Assembly (NCBI RefSeq): GCF_002160325.1
Contig: NZ_NFKJ01000013.1
Location: 1-64,000, forward strand
DNA length: 64,000 nucleotides
Origin: Lachnoclostridium sp. An181
Lineage (GTDB): Bacteria > Bacillota > Clostridia > Lachnospirales > Lachnospiraceae
Direction: 5' to 3'
Positions 36,649 to 46,200 of the stretch are shown here, piece after piece (positions within the stretch are counted from its first letter, which is position 1; each line of letters starts with the position of its first letter). The notes below the pieces were generated by a model. It had not been told where the DNA came from, did not search any database, and saw only the letters and a list, made by a program, of their open reading frames with translations. Made by a program: the position numbers and the translations under genes.

Positions 36649-37005
36649 CTATTTCTCTGGCTCAAAAATAATCTCATCTTTTCCTGCCAGTCCTAATTTT
36701 TCTTTTGCAATCTCTTTGACATATTCATCCGTTCCAACGTGCTCTTTTATCTCTTCAATCTCCTGTGCACGTTCTTTTTCCTGTTCTAACTCCTTTTGGA
36801 TTTTTGTCTCCTGCACTTTGTACTCGGCATTTTTTCTGGAAAGTTTCATGCCGTTTACTCCAACGACTACAACGAGTAGGAACATCGCTCCTCCGACAAG
36901 CAGGATGCTCGCCTTATGCCGTCTGATGTCTCTCCGTCTCTCATGCACTCTTTTTTTCTTGTTGATTTTATTCATTTTCTCCATCACCTGCTTATCGTTT
37001 TTCAT
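36649..37005 (-). CDS. divIC: Septum formation initiator DivIC/FtsB family
   Basis: A 118-residue single-pass protein: a basic N terminus (about 1-30), a helix near 32-50, then a coiled coil (about 58-90) and the short tail with KEKLGLAGKDEIIF typical of the family. It bridges FtsL and the septal machinery during division. It lies after yabP-yabQ, as in Bacillus. The ribosome site is not obvious for this ATG; a start at Met8 or Met11 is possible. Confidence 0.88.
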   Translation of the reverse strand: MKNDKQVMEKMNKINKKKRVHERRRDIRRHKASILLVGGAMFLLVVVVGVNGMKLSRKNAEYKVQETKIQKELEQEKERAQEIEEIKEHVGTDEYVKEIAKEKLGLAGKDEIIFEPEK

Positions 37006-37047
37006 GATGCGGTTGTTTTTGTCTCCTGTCTTTTTATATTAGCTGTT

Positions 37048-37398
37048 TTAATCCGATTTATCAACCACTTTCCTATGCTTTTTTCGGAAATCACGGTACA
37101 ATTTCTGACCTGTTTTTTCTATTTTCCCAACCAGAAATGCACTCAAAATCATACTGCCTACAACTCCTAGTACAAAGAACCAACGTATACTACCACTGCT
37201 TGTATGGTACATTTCGACAAAAAGATACACCGCTGTAAAGATCCAGAAAAGTACGTCCTCCGCAGCAACTGCTGCCCTGGAATGTTTTTTTATTCTTCGA
37301 AAAACTCTGAGCGCTGTGTATATCACATACACGATAGCCCCCGCTTTGCATGCCTGGAGAAAAATCCACGCCTCCACACTGATCCCCAGCATTGGCAT
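37048..37398 (-). CDS. yabQ: Spore cortex biosynthesis protein YabQ
   Basis: A 116-residue membrane protein with three or four helices (about 5-30, 45-65, 68-88). The N-terminal pattern (AWIFLQACKAGAIVYVIYTALRVFRR) and the position after yabP identify YabQ. In Bacillus it localises to the outer forespore membrane and is needed for cortex formation. The ATG shares its A with the yabP TGA, implying coupled translation; a GTG one codon earlier is also possible. Confidence 0.85.
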   Translation of the reverse strand: MPMLGISVEAWIFLQACKAGAIVYVIYTALRVFRRIKKHSRAAVAAEDVLFWIFTAVYLFVEMYHTSSGSIRWFFVLGVVGSMILSAFLVGKIEKTGQKLYRDFRKKHRKVVDKSD

Positions 37399-37682
37399 CA
37401 CCGAAACAGTTTTGTGAGAAGATTCTCACCTTGCTTTTTTGCTGAGTGGATTTCCGAATAAGCCACACTGTCAATCGTACCCGATAAATCTACCTCTCCC
37501 TTTTCCAGGCTCAATCTGTTTACGTGCAGCCCGTTTCCCTTTACCATGAGCATCCCCTGCTCTGTCTCAAGCAGGACTTCATTCAGGTCAAAAGAAAGCA
37601 CGTCCAGCACCCCTGTCACAAGACTTGTCTTTCTATTGTTCACCACAAGTTTATGATTTTTAGGAACTACTCTTTCTTCCAT
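37398..37682 (-). CDS. yabP: Sporulation protein YabP
   Basis: A 94-residue protein, starting at MEERVVPKN 10 bp after AAAGGTG. The family pattern is a run of short strands: NHKLVVNNRKTSLVTGVLDVLSF, then VLLETEQGMLMVKGNGLHV and LSLEKGEVDLSGTIDSVAYSE. YabP and YabQ act together in spore cortex or coat assembly under sigma-E in Bacillus. A YqfC-type paralog is a less likely reading, given the neighbours. Confidence 0.88.
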   Translation of the reverse strand: MEERVVPKNHKLVVNNRKTSLVTGVLDVLSFDLNEVLLETEQGMLMVKGNGLHVNRLSLEKGEVDLSGTIDSVAYSEIHSAKKQGENLLTKLFR

Positions 37683-37759
37683 CTTTTCTACACACCTTTC
37701 CATTTTGGCATCTTCTTTTCCAATTGTATGAAAGGTTGTATTATTTTATGACTCTTCTC

Positions 37760-37999
37760 CTACAGGTAGCGGAACAGCTCTTTTGCCTGGTCTTTTTTTG
37801 TCGTATCCTGAATATCCAATACCTCAGCCTTTACTGTCTTTGTTCCAAACTGGATCTCGATCACATCTCCCGGTTTTACCTTTACAGATGCCTTTGCCTG
37901 CTTTCCGTTCACAAGAACACGGCCGGCATCACAGGCTTCATTTGCCACAGTCCTTCTCTTGATCAGCCTTGAAACCTTCAAAAATTTGTCTAACCTCAT
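37760..37999 (-). CDS. S4-domain RNA-binding protein (YabO/Hsp15 family)
   Basis: A 79-residue protein, starting MRLDKFLKVSRLIKRR after AAAGGAAAG. It is almost entirely one S4 domain (about 1-60), with VANEACDAGRVLVNGKQAKASVKVKPGD. This family binds stalled 50S subunits carrying peptidyl-tRNA (RqcP/Hsp15-like roles). It lies between HU and yabP, as yabO does in Bacillus. Confidence 0.9.
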   Translation of the reverse strand: MRLDKFLKVSRLIKRRTVANEACDAGRVLVNGKQAKASVKVKPGDVIEIQFGTKTVKAEVLDIQDTTKKDQAKELFRYL

Positions 38000-38072
38000 G
38001 TTCTTTCCTTTCTGTTTCCACGAATATAAAAAGTGGAGACGCTTATACTGCATCTCCACGGATATGATTTTC

Positions 38073-38345
38073 TTAGTTTACAGCATCCTTTAATGCTTTT
38101 CCAGCTTTGAATTTCGGAGCTTTGCAAGCTTCAATCTTCATCGCTTTTCCTGTCTGTGGATTTCTTCCCTCTCTTGCTGCTCTTTCGCTCACTTCAAATG
38201 TTCCAAATCCAACTAACTGTACTTTTTCACCTTTTTTCAATTCAGCTGTCACAACATCAACAAATGCTTTTAAAGCCTTTTCAGAATCCTTTTTAGATAT
38301 TTCGGCCTGCTCTGCAACTGCTGCAATTAATTCTGTTTTATTCAT
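38073..38345 (-). CDS. HU family DNA-binding protein
   Basis: A 90-residue HU protein of standard length: [12 protein letters not shown] at the start, [21 protein letters not shown] for the DNA-binding arm, and a C-terminal [14 protein letters not shown]. It bends and compacts DNA. A strong GAGGAGG site and a consensus promoter lie upstream, as expected for an abundant protein. It is probably the first gene of the transcript running to divIC. Confidence 0.96.
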   Translation of the reverse strand: MNKTELIAAVAEQAEISKKDSEKALKAFVDVVTAELKKGEKVQLVGFGTFEVSERAAREGRNPQTGKAMKIEACKAPKFKAGKALKDAVN

Positions 38346-38451
38346 GAATCAAATCCTCCTCTTGAATGCCGCAGACATTTTGTCTACCTATTTCCCCGCA
38401 CAGTACAGGCATTTCTGCCTTTTGTTTCAGGGGTTTCGCCGTCTACAATAA

Positions 38452-38480
38452 GTTATAACCGTTTCCCTATGCTTTGTCAA
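38452..38480 (-). promoter_or_regulatory. Promoter of the HU gene
   Basis: TTGACA (38475-38480), a 17-bp spacer and TATAAC (38452-38457) on the minus strand, with a 100-nt leader before the ATG. Confidence 0.8.
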
Positions 38481-38527
38481 GGAAATTCCCCCGAAAACAT
38501 GCTGAAAATCCCTTGTTTTTGGGCGTT

Positions 38528-40261
38528 TTATAACATTTTTTCAATCATAGCGAGGACTTCTTTTCCAAGAGCTGCGGATTTCTCGTCTGCATCTTCCAGC
38601 GAAGTGCCTTTTACACCATAATAAAACTTGACTTTTGGCTCAGTTCCGGATGGTCTTACGCACAGCCATGCATCATCTGACATCTCGTAATAGAGGACAT
38701 TGGATGTTGGAAGTCCAGTATTTCCCTGTTCTCCTGTCTTCAAATCCTTGACAGTGTCCTCCTGGTAGTCTCTTACCTTAAGCACTTCGTATCCTGCAAA
38801 GGATACCGGAGGATTTTTGCGCAGTGTAGCCAGGATTTCCTGAATCTTTGCAAGTCCCTCAATCCCTTTGAGCGTGATGGACTGAATATCGTCTTTGTAA
38901 TAACCGTATTTCTCATACATGTCGATCATGGCATCCCAAAGCGTTTTTCCCTGTGTCTTATAGTAAGCAGCTGCCTCACACAGAGCCATTGTGGCAACAA
39001 TCGCATCTTTATCTCTGGCATGGGTGCCGATAAGACAGCCATAGCTTTCCTCAAATCCAAACAAATAATTGCCTTTCTTTGTTGTCTCAAATTTAAGAAT
39101 CTGCTGTCCGATATACTTAAAGCCTGTGAGCACTTCAATGAGACCCACGCCATAGTGTTTTGCGATCGCGTCCGCCATATTGGAGGTGACGATCGTCTTG
39201 ATAAGGTAGCCATCTTCTGGCAGGCCTGACATCTTCTGTCTTTCGCCGATTTCGTAATCAGCAAGCAGGCAGCCTGACATATTTCCAGTAAGCACTTTGT
39301 ACTCCCCTGATTTTGCATCTTTCACATATACACCCAGACGGTCTGCATCCGGGTCTGTGGCAAGGATCAAATCCGCGTCCACTTCTTTTGCAAGCTTTAA
39401 GCCAAGCTCAAACGCTTCCTCGGACTCCGGATTCGGATAACTTACTGTCGGGAACTCCCCATCCGGCATCTCCTGCTCTTTTACAACATACACATTCTCA
39501 AATCCAATCTCTTTTAGCACACGTCTTGCAGGAATATTTCCTGTTCCGTGCAAAGGAGAGTACACAATCTTGAGCTCTTTTCCCACAGCGTCAATAGCAT
39601 CCTGATGGATCACCTGTTTTTTCAGCTCCGCGATATAGGCATCATCCACTTCCTTCCCGATGACTTCATACAGTCCCTGTGCTTTTGCCTCTTCCTCAGA
39701 CATGGTTTTGCACACGCTGTAATCAGTGATCGCCTTTACCTCATCCATGATCCCTTTGTCATGAGGAGGGGTGATCTGCGCACCGTCCTCCCAGTAAACT
39801 TTATATCCGTTGTACTCAGGAGGATTGTGGCTTGCCGTAATATTGATTCCGGCAATGCAGGAAAGATTGCGCACTGCAAAAGAAAGCTCCGGTGTTGGGC
39901 GCAGTGTCTCAAAAATAAACGCTTTGATTCCGTTTGCTGCAAGACACAAAGCCGCTTCATTTGCAAACTCCGGAGACATCCTGCGGGAATCATATGCAAT
40001 TGCCACACGTTTCTTATCGTTTCCGCTTTTTACGATATAATTTGCAAGTCCCTGTGTAGCTTTCCTCACAGTATAAATATTCATCCGGTTTGTGCCTGCT
40101 CCAATAATTCCGCGAAGACCTGCAGTGCCAAACTCCAAATCTTTATAAAATCTTTCTTCGATTTCTTTTTTGTCCGATTCAATTGCCTGCAATTCTGCTT
40201 TGGTATCTTTATCAAAGTAAGGATTATCCAGCCATTCCTGATAATTTTCTAAAAAACCCAT
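38528..40261 (-). CDS. Phosphohexomutase (phosphoglucomutase/phosphomannomutase family)
   Basis: A 577-residue alpha-D-phosphohexomutase. The active Ser lies in GINITASHNPPEYNGYKVYW (about 138-157), the metal loop is DPDADRLGVYV, the sugar loop is FGFEESYG and the C-terminal phosphate loop is RPSGTEPKVKFYYG. The length and motifs match PGM2-like enzymes that interconvert glucose 1- and 6-phosphate. This links glycogen or cell-wall precursors to glycolysis. AGGAGG precedes the ATG. Confidence 0.94.
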   Translation of the reverse strand: MGFLENYQEWLDNPYFDKDTKAELQAIESDKKEIEERFYKDLEFGTAGLRGIIGAGTNRMNIYTVRKATQGLANYIVKSGNDKKRVAIAYDSRRMSPEFANEAALCLAANGIKAFIFETLRPTPELSFAVRNLSCIAGINITASHNPPEYNGYKVYWEDGAQITPPHDKGIMDEVKAITDYSVCKTMSEEEAKAQGLYEVIGKEVDDAYIAELKKQVIHQDAIDAVGKELKIVYSPLHGTGNIPARRVLKEIGFENVYVVKEQEMPDGEFPTVSYPNPESEEAFELGLKLAKEVDADLILATDPDADRLGVYVKDAKSGEYKVLTGNMSGCLLADYEIGERQKMSGLPEDGYLIKTIVTSNMADAIAKHYGVGLIEVLTGFKYIGQQILKFETTKKGNYLFGFEESYGCLIGTHARDKDAIVATMALCEAAAYYKTQGKTLWDAMIDMYEKYGYYKDDIQSITLKGIEGLAKIQEILATLRKNPPVSFAGYEVLKVRDYQEDTVKDLKTGEQGNTGLPTSNVLYYEMSDDAWLCVRPSGTEPKVKFYYGVKGTSLEDADEKSAALGKEVLAMIEKML

Positions 40262-40307
40262 TGTTTTTTACCTCCTCATTTCTTTTGTTACATTATACAT
40301 CACCCTA

Positions 40308-41285
40308 TCACAAATGAAAAGAAAATATCTGCCTTAAAAATGAGGATTTCTCTTTTGTCTGGCAGATTTCCGTCTCCAGTTTTTCCAGACTTTTTACCGG
40401 GATCCATGCCTTGTTGGAGCTGTAATATGTGTCCGCGATCTTCCAGAATTTTTCAGGATAAGACAGACGTATGGCAAGATACTCCATCTCCTTTTTTGTG
40501 AGAGGCCGCACGGACTGGTACGCCTGTATCATCCTGTCTCCAAGACGCTTATCCCACCTTGTCTTTTCCATGGTCTTTCTCAGAAAATAATAGAAATCCG
40601 CAGCCTGCACTCCGATGTGAAATCTCTCAAAATTTGTCACTTTAATTTGACCCTCGGCTATTAGAAGATTGTGGTAATTATAATCCCCATGTGCAGCCCA
40701 CCTATTTTGGATACTCTCCGTTCTAAGTTCCTCATATTCAGACTGCGCAAGCCTTTCCAGTGTTTTTTCCGCCAACGCATACATCTCCTCAAAACATCCA
40801 AGGAACGCTGTTTCAAATGTGCCCTTCTGCACCCGGCCTCTGATAAAGGAACGCACTTTCTTTAGCTCCCTGTTGTGCCGTTTATATTCATCGAGAAGAT
40901 TTTCTTCCAAAAACGGGGACTCCTGTGAAAGGCGCATAACCTGGTGCAGCTTTGCCAAAAATCTGCACGCCTCCAAAAGTTCATATTCTCTTCGGATGTC
41001 ACATTCCCTGGCAGCAAACCAGTGTTTCACAATATAACGCGTGCCGTCATCCATTTCCGTCAAAAGTCCGCCTTCTCTATTTTTCAATATCGCATCCGTC
41101 TCGATCTCCCCGCTTATCTGCTCCTGCAGCGCGTTCATCGACTGCAGTCTTCTCTCGGACAGCATCCATTCTCTGACCAGGAAAATCCCTTCCCTGGCTT
41201 CACACAAAACAGCACCCCTCACTTTCCGGGTGCTGCCTACATCTATAGGATAACGCTCTAAAACATCCTGTTCCAACTCTCTCAT
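40308..41285 (-). CDS. CotS/YsxE-type spore coat kinase-like protein
   Basis: A 325-residue protein, starting MRELEQDVLERYPI after AGGGGG. It has the aminoglycoside-phosphotransferase/CotS fold: a nucleotide-binding half (VREWMLSERRLQ; RYIVKHWFAARECDIRREYELLEACRFLAKLH) and the catalytic-loop HGDYNYHNLLI near 220, then VTNFERFHIGVQAADFYYFLR. The metal-site Asp of APH enzymes (usually IDWE/IDFD) reads TNFE here. That is common in CotS relatives, which are coat proteins of uncertain activity. It supports a spore-forming lineage. Confidence 0.85.
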   Translation of the reverse strand: MRELEQDVLERYPIDVGSTRKVRGAVLCEAREGIFLVREWMLSERRLQSMNALQEQISGEIETDAILKNREGGLLTEMDDGTRYIVKHWFAARECDIRREYELLEACRFLAKLHQVMRLSQESPFLEENLLDEYKRHNRELKKVRSFIRGRVQKGTFETAFLGCFEEMYALAEKTLERLAQSEYEELRTESIQNRWAAHGDYNYHNLLIAEGQIKVTNFERFHIGVQAADFYYFLRKTMEKTRWDKRLGDRMIQAYQSVRPLTKKEMEYLAIRLSYPEKFWKIADTYYSSNKAWIPVKSLEKLETEICQTKEKSSFLRQIFSFHL

Positions 41286-41367
41286 ACTTGCCCCCTGTAG
41301 TTCATAACATATTCTCTCTAATGTATGACCTACAGCCCCCAAGTATGTCTTGTTTGGGCATCCTCTT

Positions 41368-42717
41368 TTACTGATTTTCCAGTTTGATGTATTCTCTTGC
41401 CTTTTGAAGAAGGATATCCTTTTTGTTTCGTTCCGGCTCGTCTATCACCTCATCCAAAAGCCGCTCTAAAATCTTTCCAAGGCGAGGCCCTGGGCTGATC
41501 CCGACCGAGATCAGATCCTTCCCCCTCACGGCCAGCTCTTTGATAGAGACACATTCCTGATTTTCCAGAGAACGGCGGTAATACATTTCCACAGCTTTGA
41601 TATTCTCCTCTTTTTCTTTTCTTCGGTAACTGCTCTGCCCTTTGATGTCTGCCTTGCGGATTTCCAGATAATAAGGGAACATCTCTTTTCCTATGAGATT
41701 CATAGCCCGACGCACTTTCTTGGCGGTGATCTCATCCTGGTAGAGATAATCGTGATATCTGACGAGCAAACATACCTTGCGCAGTGTGTCATTGTCAAAT
41801 TTCAGCCTCTTTAAAATCTTTTTGGCCATGACCTCCCCCATTTCCCCGTGCCCTTTGAAATGGGCAATACCCTTCTCGTCCACAGTCTTTGCATCCGGTT
41901 TTCCAACATCATGCAAAAGCGCTGTCAGTCTAAGATACTTATCTGCACGTACATTTCTAAGTACCCTCAGTGTGTGCTCTCCTACATTGGCGTCATGATA
42001 TGGTGTCTCCTGAGAGGTCTGCATCATGCGGTCAAACTCCCATAAAATTATTTTTGTGATTCCAAGCTTATAGAGCTCTTTCACTTTCTCCGGGTGCGAG
42101 GATACTAGCAGTTTTACAAGCTCTGTCTGAATCCTCTCCGCACTGATATTTTGCAATGTTTTTGCGAAAACCTGAATGGCTGCCCTTGTATTTTCCTCGA
42201 TGGCAAATCCAAGCTGGGCCGAAAAACGGACTGCTCTCAAAATCCGAAGCGCATCCTCCGAAAACCTCTCTTTTGGCTCTCCCACACAGCGGATAAGCTT
42301 ATTTTTTAAATCCTCCACACCACCGAAAATATCGACAAGGCCTTCTTCCTCGTTGTAAGCCATTGCATTGATCGTAAAATCTCTCCTCTTTAAATCCTCC
42401 TCAAGACTTCTCGTGAACAATACTTCCTTTGGATGGCGGCTGTCTTCATACTCTCCGTCAATCCGGTATGTTGTCACCTCAAATCCTTCCCTGTCGATCA
42501 GCACTGTGATTGTACCGTGCTCAATGCCCGTGTCCACTGTTTTATCGAACAATGCTTTTGTCTCATCCGGAGTTGCGGATGTTGTGATATCCCAGTCTTC
42601 GGGCGTTCTTCCAAGTATGGTATCCCGTACACAGCCTCCCACTGCATACGCTTCGTATCCATGGTTCTTCAGCGTGCTTATGATTCTCCCCACTTTTTCC
42701 GGTATTTCCATTTTCAT
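41368..42717 (-). CDS. cca: CCA tRNA nucleotidyltransferase
   Basis: A 449-residue class II enzyme. It starts MKMEIPEKVG about 9 bp after GGAG; the open frame upstream only crosses the kinase gene end. The nucleotidyltransferase domain has VGGCVRDTILGRTPEDWDITTSA (about 23-45) with the catalytic DxD, then RRDFTINAMAY and the RNA-binding helices. An HD domain (LTALLHDVGKPDAK and VRYHDYLY) follows, which many bacterial CCA enzymes carry. It adds or repairs CCA on tRNA ends. All four tRNA genes in this window lack CCA, so this enzyme is needed. Confidence 0.94.
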   Translation of the reverse strand: MKMEIPEKVGRIISTLKNHGYEAYAVGGCVRDTILGRTPEDWDITTSATPDETKALFDKTVDTGIEHGTITVLIDREGFEVTTYRIDGEYEDSRHPKEVLFTRSLEEDLKRRDFTINAMAYNEEEGLVDIFGGVEDLKNKLIRCVGEPKERFSEDALRILRAVRFSAQLGFAIEENTRAAIQVFAKTLQNISAERIQTELVKLLVSSHPEKVKELYKLGITKIILWEFDRMMQTSQETPYHDANVGEHTLRVLRNVRADKYLRLTALLHDVGKPDAKTVDEKGIAHFKGHGEMGEVMAKKILKRLKFDNDTLRKVCLLVRYHDYLYQDEITAKKVRRAMNLIGKEMFPYYLEIRKADIKGQSSYRRKEKEENIKAVEMYYRRSLENQECVSIKELAVRGKDLISVGISPGPRLGKILERLLDEVIDEPERNKKDILLQKAREYIKLENQ

Positions 42718-42826
42718 CTCTCTTCGCTCCTTTTTCTGTTTTTTCATTATAATAAAAACCCATATAAAAGTAAACACAACAAAGGTGTGCTGCAATCTCT
42801 CGATATTGGCACACCTTTCTATGAAT

Positions 42827-45388
42827 TTATTTGGAATATACCCGGTCAAACGTAACTGTTGCCTTAAACAGATCTCCGTCCAGATACAAATCCAGTTTTC
42901 CTCTTTGTCTCTCCACAAGGCTCTTGGCAATAGAAAGTCCAAGTCCGCTGCCTTCTGTACTTCTGGATACATCCCCTCTTATAAATCTTTCTGTCAGCTC
43001 ATCCGCAGAGATGTTGAGCGGCTGTTCAGAAATATTCTTCAATGAGAATTCCACCTTCAGATTGTCCGCTTTGATATCCGCATAGATTCTGGTCCCTTCC
43101 ATTGCGTATTTTGCGGCATTGTTGAACAGATTCTCCAAAACTCTCCACATTCTCCTTCCGTCCGCATAAATGTACACCGGCTCCTCAGGAAGATTTAAAA
43201 TTACTTTTAAGTTTCGGTTTTCAAACTTTTCACTGAACTCGCCGTTTGTCTGCAAAACCATCTCCACCAGATTGATATTCATGAATTCCAGCTTGATGTT
43301 GCCTGAACTTATCTTGGATGCCTCCACCACATCTTCAGTCAATGTTTTCAGGCGCTGTGATTTTTTCTCCAGAATGTCCAGATAATTTTGTATCTTTGGA
43401 TTCTCAAAATGCTCCCTCTTTAAAAGATCCACATAATTGATAATGGACGTCAATGGTGTCTTGATATCGTGAGACACATTTGTGATCAAATCTGTTTTCA
43501 ATCTTTCATTTTTGATACTGGCCTCAACAGCAGTATTCAATCCCTCTCCGATATGGTTAAGTTTCTCTGCCATCGCAAGATGGTCTTTGTGAAGTCCCTG
43601 CGTTGGAACCTGGTACTCCAGATTGCCGTCCGCAATAGAAAAAATACCATCCTTCAGTCGCTGCCTTGCAATTGCTGTGCGCACCATATATACAAAAGCA
43701 GCCGCATCTGCAATCAGGCACAGGAACGCGATAGCGTTGGACCCGGATATTGCCAGATAGTGCAGAAAAATGAACCCAAGCATTCCTACCACTGTCCGAA
43801 ATGTACATTTTCTGTTATCCCAAAACTCTTTTATTGCATTTTTTAAAATATAAAGCAGACTGTTCTTCCAAAATGTTTTAGACTTCAGTCTTCTCACAAT
43901 GGACAAGTAGCCTATCGTTCCCACAAGACATGTGGCAAATGCTCCGAATCCCATATAGACAATACTGCTCACCGGCACCTGTTCGATCATGCCAGTGTAA
44001 TATATTCCGTTCTCATACACGATTTCCGTCTGATTGTACATGGCAAAGTAGCCGTTGAATCCAATTCCCACAAACCATATGGCGAAAAACCACATCACAA
44101 CAATGATAGCCACTGCAATCTCCGTTTTCCATTTGTCAAACCAACTAAGTTTAATCCCATCATAGCCGTTCACATGGCCCGCTGTTGCTGTAAGCCAGAT
44201 AAAAATAATAATGAACAAGACCAGACATCCCCAGATCACCGGAGCAATGTGACTTAAATTCGGCATGACTTTCTCATATAACACCGCTTTTTCGCGAAAT
44301 GTATCCTGTATTGGATACTTTGTGTCCATGCCTGCAACAAAAGTATAATTGTCATAGTGATTTCCAAGAAGATGATTCCATTTTGCAGCATTTGTGCTCT
44401 CCATGGTAGTTGAAAATTCTTTCAGTTTTGGTTCCGCCACAACATATTCTTCGTTTTGCTGTTTCAGTTTCTCAACATTTGCAGTTCCCGCATCATAGTC
44501 CGTAAACTCAGGAAGATTGCTGTATGCTTTCTTCGCATCATGGTCAAGCAGCAGGTAAGAAAAATTGGTGTTCCCTTCGTCCAGCCCGCTCTTGGCCGCC
44601 TCATAAGAATAAATATCATCCTGCAGCGCGTTAAGTGTTTCAGAAATCCTGCTGTATACATCCGACATTTTCCCGTTCAGCTCTGCATTGGAATTGACGA
44701 TACTGAGAAGATTATCTGCTCCGTTTGGCTTGCAGGACGTTATTTCCCGGATACCGTTTGTAAGTGCCCAGCAGTCCGAATACAAAACATTGGCATTGGA
44801 ATCCGTGATCGGATAGGAAAGATCATATGATCCGGTTCTGTATCCCTCTTTTAAATCGTAAAGGACAGATTGCTTGTCGATTCCGTATTCTTCATCAAGG
44901 TTTAAAAAATTCAACTGGCCGCTTTCAATCTGTCTTGCAAATTCGTCATAATAATAATAAAAATAAGACCCATCTGTTTTCTGACACACCACAATATTTC
45001 TGTCAAGATTTCCTTGGGTATATTCCTTAGCCCACTTCAGCAGATCTGCCAGACGGTATGTCACTGCTCCAGGCTGCAAAGATGAACTGTCACCGGAATT
45101 ATAATTTAAAATATCGATCAGCTTATTCTCATCATATTTTCCATCAGTCTCAAATTTTTCTTCTTTATCCAGAAATGTCACAGCGCTCAACGTGGCATAA
45201 AACATATCTTTTTCAAAGCTTACTGTCTCCTCATACTGTTTCGGCACAGCTTTTGCTGGGTTTAAATACTTCACCCCTGCATACGTACCTATCCACATCA
45301 CACTGATGACAATGAGCACAGCCAAAATAAGCTCTAAAACCACCAGTATGCCCTTGCACACCATGGAATGATACCACTTATTCTTCAT
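42827..45388 (-). CDS. Large multi-pass sensor histidine kinase
   Basis: An 853-residue kinase. A helix near 10-35 is followed by an extracytoplasmic domain of about 345 residues, then about six helices between 385 and 580 (VIWGCLVLFIIIFIWL; IAVAIIVVMWFFAIWFVGIGF; and others). Linker, HisKA (NVSHDIKTPLTSIINYVDLL near 652) and HATPase domains (NLFNNAAKYAMEGT; SGLGLSIAKSLVERQRG) follow. It pairs with the response regulator 14 bp upstream. The signal is unknown. AAAGGAAG precedes the ATG. No other output gene follows in the operon; cca lies 110 bp downstream. Confidence 0.92.
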   Translation of the reverse strand: MKNKWYHSMVCKGILVVLELILAVLIVISVMWIGTYAGVKYLNPAKAVPKQYEETVSFEKDMFYATLSAVTFLDKEEKFETDGKYDENKLIDILNYNSGDSSSLQPGAVTYRLADLLKWAKEYTQGNLDRNIVVCQKTDGSYFYYYYDEFARQIESGQLNFLNLDEEYGIDKQSVLYDLKEGYRTGSYDLSYPITDSNANVLYSDCWALTNGIREITSCKPNGADNLLSIVNSNAELNGKMSDVYSRISETLNALQDDIYSYEAAKSGLDEGNTNFSYLLLDHDAKKAYSNLPEFTDYDAGTANVEKLKQQNEEYVVAEPKLKEFSTTMESTNAAKWNHLLGNHYDNYTFVAGMDTKYPIQDTFREKAVLYEKVMPNLSHIAPVIWGCLVLFIIIFIWLTATAGHVNGYDGIKLSWFDKWKTEIAVAIIVVMWFFAIWFVGIGFNGYFAMYNQTEIVYENGIYYTGMIEQVPVSSIVYMGFGAFATCLVGTIGYLSIVRRLKSKTFWKNSLLYILKNAIKEFWDNRKCTFRTVVGMLGFIFLHYLAISGSNAIAFLCLIADAAAFVYMVRTAIARQRLKDGIFSIADGNLEYQVPTQGLHKDHLAMAEKLNHIGEGLNTAVEASIKNERLKTDLITNVSHDIKTPLTSIINYVDLLKREHFENPKIQNYLDILEKKSQRLKTLTEDVVEASKISSGNIKLEFMNINLVEMVLQTNGEFSEKFENRNLKVILNLPEEPVYIYADGRRMWRVLENLFNNAAKYAMEGTRIYADIKADNLKVEFSLKNISEQPLNISADELTERFIRGDVSRSTEGSGLGLSIAKSLVERQRGKLDLYLDGDLFKATVTFDRVYSK

Positions 45389-45402
45389 TCAAAACTTCCT
45401 TT

Positions 45403-46098
45403 CTAAAGTTTTTCTATCTTGTATCCGACTCCCCAGACAACTTTTAAATATCTTGGCTCCTTCGGATTGATCTCTATTTTTTCACGAATATGCCGAATAT
45501 GTACTGCCACTGTATTGTCAGCTCCAATTGCATCTTCGTTCCAAATACTCTCATAAATCTGGTCAATAGAGAAAACTTTTCCTTGATTTTTCACCAACAA
45601 CAGCAAAATGTTGTATTCAATCGGCGTCAGTTTCACCGGCTCTCCATCCACTGTCACCTCTTTTAAATCGTCATTGATCTTCAAGCCTCCCACTTCGTAG
45701 ACTTTCTCCGACTCTTTCTCCACAGAACTTCCAAGCTGATTATATCTTCTAAGCTGAGACTTTGCCCTGGCCACAAGTTCCAGCGGATTAAATGGTTTTG
45801 TGAGATAGTCGTCTGCCCCGATATTCAGGCCCAGGATTTTATCCGCATCCTCGGACTTTGCAGAGAGAATAATGATCGGAAGTCTGTATTCTTCCCTGAT
45901 CTTCAATGTAGCGCGGATTCCGTCCAGCCTTGGCATCATAATATCTATTATCAACAAATCCACCTGGTTTTCCTTCAGGCTTTTGATTGCCTCTTCTCCG
46001 TCGTAAGCTTTCAGCACATGATATCCTTCCTGGGTCAGATAAATATCAATTGCCTCCACGATTTCTTTGTCATCATCACATACTAATATATTATACAT
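45403..46098 (-). CDS. OmpR-family response regulator (VanR-like)
   Basis: A 231-residue regulator, starting MYNILVCDDD with GGGAGG 8 bp before. The phospho-acceptor Asp lies in LLIIDIMMPRLDG near 52, Lys in YLTKPFNPLEL near 101; a winged helix spans about 130-228 (LTPIEYNILLLLVKNQGKVFS; VHIRHIREKIE). It forms an operon with the 853-residue kinase. The leader carries two copies of a tandem TTAAG operator candidate, suggesting autoregulation. Confidence 0.95.
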   Translation of the reverse strand: MYNILVCDDDKEIVEAIDIYLTQEGYHVLKAYDGEEAIKSLKENQVDLLIIDIMMPRLDGIRATLKIREEYRLPIIILSAKSEDADKILGLNIGADDYLTKPFNPLELVARAKSQLRRYNQLGSSVEKESEKVYEVGGLKINDDLKEVTVDGEPVKLTPIEYNILLLLVKNQGKVFSIDQIYESIWNEDAIGADNTVAVHIRHIREKIEINPKEPRYLKVVWGVGYKIEKL

Positions 46099-46116
46099 TT
46101 TCATCACCTCCCTTAC

Positions 46117-46181
46117 AGTATACAAGAATAACAGATATTTTTTAAGGTCCGTTCACAGAATTTATTAAGAAAGGTTTAAGA
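46117..46181 (-). promoter_or_regulatory. Proximal promoter and tandem TTAAG operator of the response-regulator operon
   Basis: TATACT (46117-46122) lies about 20 bp before the start codon on the minus strand, with a weak -35. Upstream lies TTTATTAAG-N6-TTAAGA (46161-46181, written on the plus strand), two TTAAG half-sites 11 bp apart, the layout used by OmpR-family regulators. Confidence 0.5.
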
Positions 46182-46200
46182 TTGATTTCAGACACAGCGA

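Noticed and set aside
42718-42972. The cca frame stays open for 85 codons upstream of the chosen start
   Set aside because: The extension overlaps the end of the kinase gene and has no family similarity, while a GGAG site sits 9 bp before the chosen ATG.
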